Shown here: positions 1-5,336 of the stretch, piece by piece
Layout: every line of letters starts with the position of its first letter
How positions within the stretch are numbered: the stretch's first letter is position 1
Source: Persephonella sp.
GTDB lineage: Bacteria > Aquificota > Aquificia > Aquificales > Hydrogenothermaceae
Length of the DNA stretch: 6,887 nt
Assembly (NCBI GenBank): GCA_027081375.1
Contig: JALWKR010000065.1
Location: 1 to 6,887 of the forward strand
Direction of reading: 5' to 3'
Notes under the pieces: model-generated
Told to the model about the DNA's origin: nothing
What the model saw: only the letters and a program-made list of their open reading frames with translations
Databases searched by the model: none
Translations under genes and position numbers: made by a program

Positions 1-1272
1 CCAAAAAACCCTATAAATATTCAAGCCATAGAAGGGGCTAGTCTAGTTATAAATATAAATGCCTCTCCTTACCATATTGGGAAAACTAAAGAGAGAGAAG
101 ATTTATTAAAAGTTAGGGCTAGGGATAATAACATTGCTATAGCGTATGTTAATCTTGTTGGTGGGCAGGATGAACTTGTTTTTGATGGAAACAGTATTGT
201 TGTTGGTCCTGATGGAAGCTTCATAGCAAAAGCTGATGCCTTTAAGGAAGAGCTTTTAATATGTGATATAGAACTTGAAAGTGTTTTTAGAATGCAGTTG
301 AAAGATAATCGTCTTAGAAATCTTAGGGCAACGTACAAAAGAGAGGAAAGAGTAAATGTTATACCTGTTGATTATAAATTTAAAGAAAAAGTTGAGCATA
401 TAGATCAAAAGATAACTCTTGATTTAACAGAGACAGAAGAGATTTATAATGCTTTAGTTTTAGGTGTTAGAGACTATATACATAAAAATGGGTTTGAAAA
501 AGTTGTTATAGGTTTAAGTGGAGGAATAGATAGTTCTCTCACAGCAACAATAGCTGTTGATGCTTTAGGAAAGGATAATGTTAAAGGAGTTTTAATGCCT
601 TCGCAGTTTACATCAAGAGAAAGTATAGAAGATGCTCAGGAACTTGCTGAAAATCTTGGCATAGAAACATTTATTTTTCCTATAAAAGATATATTTCATA
701 AGTATATGGATATCCTTTCTCCTGTATTTGAAGGTCTAAAGTGGGATGTTACAGAAGAAAATCTACAGGCAAGAATTAGAGGAAATCTTTTAATGGCTTT
801 ATCTAATAAATTTGGATGGATAGTTTTAGCAACAGGAAACAAATCCGAGATGAGTGTAGGATATGCAACTTTATACGGAGATATGGTTGGAGGATTTGCA
901 GTACTAAAAGATGTTTATAAAACAAAGGTTTATGAACTTGCAGAGTATAGAAACAGTATATCTCCTGTTATCCCAAAAAGAGTTTTAGAAAAGCCTCCTT
1001 CTGCTGAACTAAGACCAAATCAAAAAGATGAAGATGAACTTCTTCCATATCAGATTTTAGATGAAATTATTCGTCTGTATGTTGAAGAGGATTTATCTTT
1101 AGAGGAAATTGCAGCTAGGGGATTTGATAAAAAATCTGTTGAGAAAGTTATAAGAATGATAGATAGAAATGAATACAAAAGAAGACAAGCTCCAATTGGT
1201 ATAAGAATTACAAAAAGAGCATTTGGTAAAGATAGAAGAATGCCAATAACAAATAAATTCAGAGAGGTTTAA
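1..1272 (+). CDS. nadE: Glutamine-dependent NAD+ synthetase, 5'-truncated by the window edge
   Basis: Makes NAD+ from nicotinic acid adenine dinucleotide using ATP and glutamine-derived ammonia, in the cytosol. The frame is open from base 1, so the first ATG inside it (292) is not the start; 423 residues are present, and roughly 140-150 are missing compared with usual full-length enzymes. Residues 1-105 are the end of the nitrilase-like glutaminase domain ([17 protein letters not shown], then [15 protein letters not shown]); its catalytic Cys should lie just left of the window. The synthetase domain follows, with the ATP-pyrophosphatase P-loop SGGIDSS at fragment residues 173-179, [19 protein letters not shown] and an arginine/lysine-rich C-terminus ([19 protein letters not shown]). 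Domain order is known for the family; the motifs are seen directly. It leads a run with the two genes downstream (6-nt gap to the next). Confidence 0.95.
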   Translation, partial: PKNPINIQAIEGASLVININASPYHIGKTKEREDLLKVRARDNNIAIAYVNLVGGQDELVFDGNSIVVGPDGSFIAKADAFKEELLICDIELESVFRMQLKDNRLRNLRATYKREERVNVIPVDYKFKEKVEHIDQKITLDLTETEEIYNALVLGVRDYIHKNGFEKVVIGLSGGIDSSLTATIAVDALGKDNVKGVLMPSQFTSRESIEDAQELAENLGIETFIFPIKDIFHKYMDILSPVFEGLKWDVTEENLQARIRGNLLMALSNKFGWIVLATGNKSEMSVGYATLYGDMVGGFAVLKDVYKTKVYELAEYRNSISPVIPKRVLEKPPSAELRPNQKDEDELLPYQILDEIIRLYVEEDLSLEEIAARGFDKKSVEKVIRMIDRNEYKRRQAPIGIRITKRAFGKDRRMPITNKFREV

Positions 1273-1278
1273 TATATA

Positions 1279-1452
1279 ATGTTTAGATTTTTTTTCGGAT
1301 TTTTAATAGGTTTTTTAGGAACTGCTTTTTACGTTTTTAAAGACAGAGGAAAATCTGGTAAAATTTCCAAAAATAGCTCCTTTTTTTTGGAAGACACTGC
1401 CAAGTTAGCTAATTTAATGAAAGAGTTAAAAAAAATAAAAGAAAGGGTCTAA
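1279..1452 (+). CDS. Small single-helix membrane protein, 57 aa, unknown function
   Basis: Unrecognised short gene lying exactly between nadE and the MscS-like gene, with gaps of 6 and 1 nt. The product begins MFRFFFGFLIGFLGTAFYVF, one strongly hydrophobic helix (residues 2-20) with Gly at 7, 11 and 14 (glycine-zipper spacing), followed by a basic turn (KDRGKSGK) and a charged C-terminal helix (residues 37-57, EDTAKLANLMKELKKIKERV) that could form a short coiled coil. This layout resembles YtxH-like one-helix proteins, but no homology is claimed. A purine-rich AGAGAGG inside the end of nadE could serve as a somewhat distant ribosome binding site. The exact fit between neighbours and the sensible composition argue that it is real. 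Co-transcription with the channel gene suggests an envelope role; that is inference. Confidence 0.7.
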   Translation: MFRFFFGFLIGFLGTAFYVFKDRGKSGKISKNSSFFLEDTAKLANLMKELKKIKERV

Positions 1453-1453
1453 A

Positions 1454-2596
1454 ATGGAAAAGGAGATACTTCAGTTAAAAACGACAATAGTTACAAATAT
1501 AGATGACATATTGAATCAACTAGTTTTAGGAACACCCTTGTATAAGTGGGCTTTAGCTTTATTAGTATTTTTCGTATTTTTAATTCTTCGAAGAGCATTT
1601 ACTTTAATCATTTTAAAGTCTATCAAAAAGTTCGTTTCTAAGACTAAGACAGATATTGACGATAAAATACTTCAAGTTTTTTTGAAACCTGTTAAGTTTC
1701 TCTTTATCATTTTTGGAGTATGGTTTTCTTTGAAAATTTTAGGAATAAAGGGGGAAGTTGCCTCTCACATAGTTAAATCCTTATTTGTTTATACATTCTT
1801 CTGGATTTTATATAACTCAGTTCATATCTTTGAAAAAAATATTTATCAGATTACTACCAGTTTAGGAAGAGCTGTTTCTAAAGAAATAGGCGGTTTTATT
1901 GTTAAATCTATAAAAGCATTTATAGTTATTCTCGGAATTGTAGCTATACTTCAGGAGTGGGGAATAAATGTAACAGCTTTTATTGCTTCTCTAGGTCTTG
2001 GAGGTCTTGCATTTGCTTTAGCTGCTAAAGATACAGCAGCAAATCTTTTTGGTGGTCTTACAATTATTGCAGACAAAGCATTAAAGATAGGAGATTGGGT
2101 CAAAATAGGCTCTGTAGAAGGTATTGTTGAAGATATAGGAATAAGAACAACAAAAATAAGAAGTTTTGAAAAATCTCTTTTAACTGTTCCAAACAGTTAT
2201 ATTGCAAACAACCCAATAGAAAACTTTTCCCGTAGAGATGTTAGAAGAATAAAGATGAATATTGGTATAACATATGATACCCCAAAAGAAAAAGTTGTAG
2301 CCATTGTAAAAGATATTAGACAGATGTTAATAGAACATCCTGGAATTTCTAAAAATCATACATTACTGGTTTACTTCACAGAGTTTGGGGATAGTGCTCT
2401 AAATATATTCATTTACACATTTACCAACACAGCAAACTGGGAAGAGTATTTAAAGATAAAAGAAGATGTAAATTTAAAAATAATGGATATTGTAGAAAAA
2501 CACGGCTCATCTTTTGCATTCCCAAGTCATTCAATTTATATTGAGAAAGTACCTGAAAAACTTGTTTTCGTAGATGTAGATAAATTAGAAAACTAA
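1454..2596 (+). CDS. MscS-family mechanosensitive ion channel, 380 aa
   Basis: Small-conductance mechanosensitive channel family protein of the inner membrane, expected to release solutes when membrane tension rises after osmotic downshock. Hydrophobic segments are visible at about residues 31-55, 76-97, 104-125 and 147-167, followed by the pore-lining helix with family-typical Gly/Ala packing (ASLGLGGLAFALAAKDTAAN, about 178-197). The cytoplasmic beta domain comes next (about 204-265: KIGDWVKIGSVEGIVEDIGI, then RTTKIRSFEKSLLTVPNSYI) and the alpha-beta domain follows (about 266-366). With extra N-terminal helices it belongs to the longer MscS relatives rather than the three-helix E. coli MscS. 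The start is supported by AAAGGG 6 nt upstream and the 1-nt gap after the small membrane protein. No clear hairpin terminator was seen after the stop. Confidence 0.92.
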   Translation: MEKEILQLKTTIVTNIDDILNQLVLGTPLYKWALALLVFFVFLILRRAFTLIILKSIKKFVSKTKTDIDDKILQVFLKPVKFLFIIFGVWFSLKILGIKGEVASHIVKSLFVYTFFWILYNSVHIFEKNIYQITTSLGRAVSKEIGGFIVKSIKAFIVILGIVAILQEWGINVTAFIASLGLGGLAFALAAKDTAANLFGGLTIIADKALKIGDWVKIGSVEGIVEDIGIRTTKIRSFEKSLLTVPNSYIANNPIENFSRRDVRRIKMNIGITYDTPKEKVVAIVKDIRQMLIEHPGISKNHTLLVYFTEFGDSALNIFIYTFTNTANWEEYLKIKEDVNLKIMDIVEKHGSSFAFPSHSIYIEKVPEKLVFVDVDKLEN

Positions 2597-2611
2597 AATA
2601 TATTTAAGTAT

Positions 2612-2648
2612 TTGGTTTCTTTTAAAAGATTGTCTTTTATGATAAAAT
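2612..2648 (+). promoter_or_regulatory. Weak candidate promoter for rplU-rpmA
   Basis: TTGGTT (2612-2617) lies 20 nt before TATGAT (2638-2643), which overlaps TAAAAT (2643-2648). The spacing is long, so only the -10 region is persuasive. A palindrome TCTTTTAAAAGA (2618-2629) and a following second TCTTTT (2633-2638) lie between the two boxes and could form alternative hairpins. Confidence 0.3.
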
Positions 2649-2693
2649 ACCTTTTTGCATTTTAAAAAGAAGAAACAGGAGGTTGACTATAAC

Positions 2694-2987
2694 ATGTACG
2701 CAGTTATTAAAACAGGTGGAAAGCAGTATAAAGTTGAACCAGGAACACTATTAAAAGTGGAAAAGTTACGTGCTAAACCTGGAGATACTATTGAATTAGA
2801 CGCTTCATTAATTAGAGATGATAATGGAAATATAAAAACTGAAGGAAAAGTAGAAGCTGAAGTTTTAGAACATGGAAAGCATAAAAAGGTAATTGTATTT
2901 AAGTTTAAAAGAAAAAAGAACTACAAAAGATGGAATGGTCATAGACAACCTTATACTTTAATAAGAATTAAAGAAATTAAAGCTTAA
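2694..2987 (+). CDS. rplU: 50S ribosomal protein L21
   Basis: Large-subunit ribosomal protein that binds 23S rRNA. The product (97 aa, close to the family's usual 100 or so) begins MYAVIKTGGKQYKVEPG, the classic L21 N-terminus, and carries the conserved basic tail VIVFKFKRKKNYKRWNGHRQ followed by PYTLIRIKEI. The chosen start has a strong AGGAGG site (2678-2683) 10 nt upstream; an in-frame ATG at 2655 would add 13 residues (MHFKKKKQEVDYN) not seen in L21, and is rejected. It precedes rpmA by 16 nt, the near-universal bacterial L21-L27 pairing. Confidence 0.97.
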   Translation: MYAVIKTGGKQYKVEPGTLLKVEKLRAKPGDTIELDASLIRDDNGNIKTEGKVEAEVLEHGKHKKVIVFKFKRKKNYKRWNGHRQPYTLIRIKEIKA

Positions 2988-3003
2988 TAAGGAGGAATAA
3001 AAT

Positions 3004-3261
3004 ATGGCTTCAAAGAAAAGTGGTGGTTCAGCTAAAAACGGTAGAGATAGTATTAGTAAACGCCTTGGAGTTAAAAGATACGACGGTCAAATTGTAAAAG
3101 CAGGGAATATCCTTGTTAGACAAAGAGGAACTAAAATTTATCCAGGAAAAAATGTTGGTCTTGGAAAAGATTATACTCTTTTTGCTCTTATTGATGGCAG
3201 AGTAAAATTTGAAACATCAAAAGGAAAAAAAGTAGTCAGCGTTTATCCTTTAGATAATTAA
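3004..3261 (+). CDS. rpmA: 50S ribosomal protein L27
   Basis: Large-subunit protein whose flexible N-terminus reaches the peptidyl-transferase centre. At 85 aa it is normal length and reads [20 protein letters not shown] at the start, then [20 protein letters not shown] and [20 protein letters not shown], all hallmark L27 segments. The N-terminus starts directly at the conserved region, with no cleavable extension of the Firmicutes kind. AAGGAGG lies 8 nt upstream of the start. It is co-transcribed with rplU and ends at a hairpin terminator. The gene obg, which often follows this pair, does not; a convergent ferredoxin gene does. Confidence 0.97.
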   Translation: MASKKSGGSAKNGRDSISKRLGVKRYDGQIVKAGNILVRQRGTKIYPGKNVGLGKDYTLFALIDGRVKFETSKGKKVVSVYPLDN

Positions 3262-3287
3262 AAAAGGGGCTTAAAGCCCCTTTTTTT
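3261..3287. terminator. Bidirectional intrinsic terminator between rpmA and the ferredoxin gene
   Basis: Stem GGGGC / GCCCC (3266-3270 with 3276-3280) around a TTAAA loop, flanked by A5 on the left and T7 on the right, so it has a U-tract in both directions. It begins at the last base of the rpmA stop and overlaps the stop codon of the convergent - strand ferredoxin gene (3286-3288). Confidence 0.9.
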
Positions 3288-3510
3288 ATTCTTCAATAAC
3301 TTCTGTGATTAAAGCTCCAGATGGACATTCTTCTGTAATTTCAAGGGCTCTTTCAGCGAGTTCCCCTTCTATAATAGCGCCATCCCCACCAATCTCATCC
3401 TTAACTTTTGCTATTCCATCTCCTCTGTCTTCGTAAACCTCTGGAAGTTCATCGTAGCAGAGAGCACAAGCTGTGCAGAGATCTTCATCAACAGAAACTT
3501 TTACTTTCAT
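3286..3510 (-). CDS. Single [4Fe-4S] ferredoxin, 74 aa
   Basis: Small acidic cytosolic electron carrier. The cluster ligands are visible as C12-x2-C15-x2-C18 (DLCTACALC) and a remote C62 followed by Pro (EECPSGALI), the pattern of one-cluster ferredoxins of the Thermotoga maritima and Pyrococcus type rather than the 2x[4Fe-4S] clostridial type. All four ligands are Cys, so a standard [4Fe-4S] cluster is expected. The start is supported by AGGAGG 7 nt upstream (on the - strand) and by a good promoter at 3549-3577. It is transcribed alone, divergently from the Cys-rich protein/arsR unit, and shares its terminator with rpmA. Its redox partner cannot be told from this window. Confidence 0.92.
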   Translation of the reverse strand: MKVKVSVDEDLCTACALCYDELPEVYEDRGDGIAKVKDEIGGDGAIIEGELAERALEITEECPSGALITEVIEE

Positions 3511-3548
3511 TTTATTACCTCCTGATAGTATTTTTACAAATTACAATC

Positions 3549-3577
3549 AATATAAAGGTTAAATAAAAATATTTCAA
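3549..3577 (-). promoter_or_regulatory. Sigma70-type promoter of the ferredoxin gene
   Basis: Read on the - strand: TTGAAA (3572-3577) as -35, exactly 17 nt, then TATATT (3549-3554) as -10. It lies 38 nt before the ferredoxin start codon, upstream of its AGGAGG site. Confidence 0.65.
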
Positions 3578-3597
3578 CACTTATGTTAAAATATAAA

Positions 3598-3619
3598 CAT
3601 ATAAAAATTTTTTTATATG
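3598..3619. promoter_or_regulatory. Perfect 10-2-10 palindrome, candidate ArsR operator
   Basis: Left arm CATATAAAAA (3598-3607), TT spacer, right arm the exact reverse complement (3610-3619). It sits immediately before the GAGG ribosome binding site of the Cys-rich protein/arsR unit. ArsR/SmtB repressors commonly bind dyads with roughly 12-2-12 geometry; this placement fits autoregulation. A smaller dyad, ATGTT (3583-3587) with AACAT (3596-3600), overlaps it. A chance AT-rich palindrome is possible, and no clear -35/-10 pair was found for this unit. Confidence 0.5.
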
Positions 3620-3629
3620 AGGTAAAAAA

Positions 3630-3905
3630 ATGAGAAAAACTATGAAAGATGTATCTCAAGTAAAGTCTACAGAAGAAGGAGTTATTATAGAAGTTTTTGA
3701 TGAAACTGTAGATACAGAAAAAGTAAAAGAAGTGGTTGAAAACTGTCAAACAGGAAAATGTGATTGTATGTCTGAGGAAACAAAAGCAAAAGTTACCTTT
3801 ATGGATTTTAAAGTTGAAAATGGAAAACCTGTTATAGAAATCAAAGGAGATGTATCAGAAGAAGAAATCAAAAAAGCTATAAACAGGTCAAAAAAAGAGC
3901 TATAA
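3630..3905 (+). CDS. Conserved-looking small Cys-cluster protein, 91 aa, unknown function
   Basis: Not recognised as a named family. The protein is soluble, mixed charged alpha/beta, with no signal or membrane segment. Its distinctive feature is a compact cluster C39-x4-C44-x-C46 (NCQTGKCDCMSEE), which could bind a soft metal or metalloid, or serve as a redox site. After it come a strand-rich stretch (KVTFMDFKVENGKPVIEIKG) and a charged helix (VSEEEIKKAINRSKKEL). GAGG lies 7 nt before the ATG; a second Met at residue 5 is possible. The stop codon directly abuts the ATG of the ArsR-family gene with zero spacing, so the two are very probably co-translated, and the upstream palindrome would control both. 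A role in arsenic or metal binding or delivery is inference from context and cysteines only. Confidence 0.85.
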   Translation: MRKTMKDVSQVKSTEEGVIIEVFDETVDTEKVKEVVENCQTGKCDCMSEETKAKVTFMDFKVENGKPVIEIKGDVSEEEIKKAINRSKKEL

Positions 3906-4181
3906 ATGGAGCTTAGGGAATTATTCCATGCTTTGTCAGATGAGATAAGATTAGGTATAGTAAGACTTTTAATTGCTCATAAAGAACTTTGTGTATGCCA
4001 GCTTCAAGAAGTTTTTGGTATATCTCAACCGAATATCTCGTTTCACCTTAGAATACTAAAAAATGCAGGTTTAATAAAATCAAGAAAAGAAGGAAAATGG
4101 AATTATTATTCATTAAATAAGAACAATCCTACTTTAAAAAGTTTGATTCCTTTAATAGAAAAAAATGTTAATCTTCTTTAA
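3906..4181 (+). CDS. arsR: ArsR-family metalloregulatory repressor (C-terminus altered by a tandem duplication)
   Basis: Winged-helix transcription repressor released from DNA by arsenite or similar thiol-seeking ions. The metal-site motif ELCVCQL (residues 27-33, C29 and C31) matches the ELCVCDL signature of arsenite-sensing ArsR proteins; the DNA-recognition region SQPNISFHLRILKNAGLI and the wing SRKEGKWNYYSL follow. It begins at the base after the upstream stop; a weak AAAGAG and translational coupling probably start it. It likely represses its own unit through the palindrome at 3598-3619. The last codon and stop arise from a 26-bp tandem duplication (4151-4202): without it the frame would continue PEVNIFCELKSE to a TGA at 4238-4240, giving 102 instead of 91 residues. 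The DNA-binding core is intact, so function is probably retained. Confidence 0.93.
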   Translation: MELRELFHALSDEIRLGIVRLLIAHKELCVCQLQEVFGISQPNISFHLRILKNAGLIKSRKEGKWNYYSLNKNNPTLKSLIPLIEKNVNLL

Positions 4182-4202
4182 TAGAAAAAAATGTTAATCT
4201 TC
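4151..4202 (+). repeat. 26-bp perfect tandem duplication over the arsR stop codon
   Basis: Units at 4151-4176 and 4177-4202 are identical (start TTTAATAGAAAA, end GTTAATCTTC). Because 26 is not a multiple of 3, the second unit is read out of frame and supplies the TAA stop of arsR at 4179-4181. Perfect identity suggests a recent event. Confidence 0.95.
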
Positions 4203-4220
4203 CTGAAGTTAACATTTTTT
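4185..4220 (+). terminator. AT-rich hairpin terminator after arsR
   Basis: Arms AAAAAATGTTAA + CTTC (within 4186-4202, with one bulged T at 4198) and GAAG + TTAACATTTTTT (4205-4220) around a CT loop; the 3' arm ends in T6. The 5' arm lies in the second unit of the 26-bp duplication, so the first unit could form the same pairing with a larger loop. Confidence 0.6.
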
Positions 4221-4300
4221 GTGAGTTAAAAAGTGAATGAAGTTCATACTGAAGTATTATCTTTATTACTATCTGCTTTTATGAACTATATTACTTTCAA

Positions 4301-4328
4301 TTGACAAAAGTTATATTAACTATATTTT
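4301..4328 (+). promoter_or_regulatory. Promoter for the DUF2231-like gene and arsC
   Basis: Perfect TTGACA (4301-4306), 16 nt, then TATTTT (4323-4328). A 13-nt palindrome, AGTTA-TAT-TAACT (4309-4321), fills the spacer and could be an operator. AACTATATT occurs twice, at 4284-4292 and 4318-4326, on either side of the -35 box. The start codon is at 4365. Confidence 0.5.
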
Positions 4329-4364
4329 CATAATTTAGATATAAAAATTTTTGGAGAAGTAGAG

Positions 4365-4844
4365 ATGGCTGAGCTACACCCACCTATAGTTCATTTTGCA
4401 ATAGCTTTGACAATAACAGGGGTTATTTTTGATTTGCTAGGTTTTTTTCTTAAAAAAGAGTCTTTGAAACATGCAGGTTTTTGGACATTTGTTATTGGAG
4501 TATTAGCAGTATGGGGAGCTATGTTTTCTGGGGAAGCTGCTGAAGAAGCTGTAGAAAAATTTATAGAAGGAACCAAAATAGAAAAGGTATTTGAACCTCA
4601 TGAAGAACTTGGAAAGTTTTTACCCTGGATATTTACAGGTTTAGGTCTATTTAGGATTTTTCTCTATGTTAAAGAAAACTCTAAGCTGATGATAATTTAT
4701 TTAATTGCAGCATTTATTGGTATAGGGCTGATAGGTTATCAAGGAAGATTAGGTGGCAAAATGGTTTATGAGTATGGAGTTGGAGTAAAACCTTTAATGG
4801 AAAAAACTCCTGTAATTCATTCTTCTGAAGAAGATGAAGATTAA
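4365..4844 (+). CDS. DUF2231-like four-helix inner-membrane protein, 159 aa
   Basis: Predicted integral membrane protein of a family with no settled function. The N-terminus MAELHPPIVHFAIALTITGV matches the DUF2231 hallmark HPxxVHFxIAL (H5 and H10). Hydrophobic helices are at about residues 8-29, 36-55, 84-102 and 107-126, with an acidic amphipathic stretch between the second and third (GEAAEEAVEKFIEG) and a third His in EPHEELGKF (H79). The family-typical GYQGRLGGKMVYEYGVGV follows helix four, and the tail is acidic (SSEEDED). The conserved His and the membrane setting would allow cofactor or metal binding, but that is inference. GGAG lies 9 nt upstream of the start. It shares a promoter with arsC, 21 nt downstream, suggesting a link to arsenate handling or the membrane redox chain. 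Confidence 0.85.
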   Translation: MAELHPPIVHFAIALTITGVIFDLLGFFLKKESLKHAGFWTFVIGVLAVWGAMFSGEAAEEAVEKFIEGTKIEKVFEPHEELGKFLPWIFTGLGLFRIFLYVKENSKLMIIYLIAAFIGIGLIGYQGRLGGKMVYEYGVGVKPLMEKTPVIHSSEEDED

Positions 4845-4865
4845 ATCTTTGAGGTGAAATAAATA

Positions 4866-5318
4866 ATGACCATAAAAATAGGTTTTATTTGCACAGGGAA
4901 CTCTGCAAGGAGCCAGATGGCAGAGGGATTTGGGAAATACTATGCAGAAAAACTTGGGAAAGATGTAGAGGTTTACTCTGCAGGGTCTAATCCTTCTGGA
5001 TATGTCCATCCATTCGCTATAAAGGTTATGAATGAAAGAGGTATAGATATTTCTAAGAACAGATCTAAATCCCTTGAAGATATACCTTTATATGAGCTTG
5101 ATTACATAATAACTCTCTGTGGAGATGCTGCAGAAAACTGTCCTGTAATTCCCAATGCCAATACTCAGCACTGGGGACTTCCTGACCCTGCAAAAGCAAA
5201 AGGAACAGAAGAAGAAAAACTACAGGTTTTCCGCCAAATTAGAGACGTAATAGAAGAAAAAGTAAAAAAACTTTTTTTATCAATAGAATTAGGTATAGAT
5301 AAAAAGCCTATCCCCTAG
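4866..5318 (+). CDS. arsC: Thioredoxin-type arsenate reductase (LMW protein-tyrosine-phosphatase fold)
   Basis: Reduces arsenate to arsenite in the cytosol through a Cys relay that thioredoxin resets. The 150-aa product has the phosphatase-like loop with nucleophile C9 (CTGNSARSQMAEG), then SAGSNPSGYVHPFAIKVMNE, and the second pair of cysteines C85 and C92 in TLCGDAAENCP, spaced by seven as in Staphylococcus pI258 ArsC (Cys82/Cys89). D107 in WGLPDP is the expected general acid. The extra Cys pair and the LPDPA segment favour arsenate reductase over a plain low-molecular-weight tyrosine phosphatase. The start has GAGGTG 9 nt upstream. It follows the DUF2231-like gene and is near arsR, but arsenite export would need a pump (ArsB or Acr3) that is not in the window. 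Its stop codon sits inside the loop of its own terminator hairpin. Confidence 0.94.
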   Translation: MTIKIGFICTGNSARSQMAEGFGKYYAEKLGKDVEVYSAGSNPSGYVHPFAIKVMNERGIDISKNRSKSLEDIPLYELDYIITLCGDAAENCPVIPNANTQHWGLPDPAKAKGTEEEKLQVFRQIRDVIEEKVKKLFLSIELGIDKKPIP

Positions 5319-5336
5319 AGGATAGGCACTTTTTTT
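5306..5336. terminator. Strong, probably bidirectional terminator after arsC
   Basis: Perfect 8-bp stem GCCTATCC / GGATAGGC (5306-5313 with 5320-5327), loop CCTAGA, then CAC and T7. A5 directly on the left gives a U-tract on the other strand, so it can also end the - strand gene that stops at 5336. The arsC stop TAG (5316-5318) is in the loop. Confidence 0.92.

Noticed and set aside
69..338. Open frame on the - strand opposite nadE
   Set aside because: Antisense to a clearly conserved coding region, low-complexity Ser/Leu-rich product, no credible ribosome binding site.
292..1272. nadE starting at the first in-frame ATG
   Set aside because: The frame is open to base 1 and the upstream residues are clear glutaminase-domain sequence, so the ATG is internal.
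2655..2693. N-terminal extension of L21 from an upstream ATG
   Set aside because: The added 13 residues are not L21-like, and the strong AGGAGG site serves the downstream ATG at 2694.
3534..3749. Phe-rich - strand open frame
   Set aside because: It overlaps the Cys-cluster gene and the intergenic promoter region; the composition reflects AT-rich DNA read backwards.
4391..5009. Two - strand open frames opposite the DUF2231-like gene and arsC
   Set aside because: Antisense shadows of well-supported genes with no motif or proper start signal.
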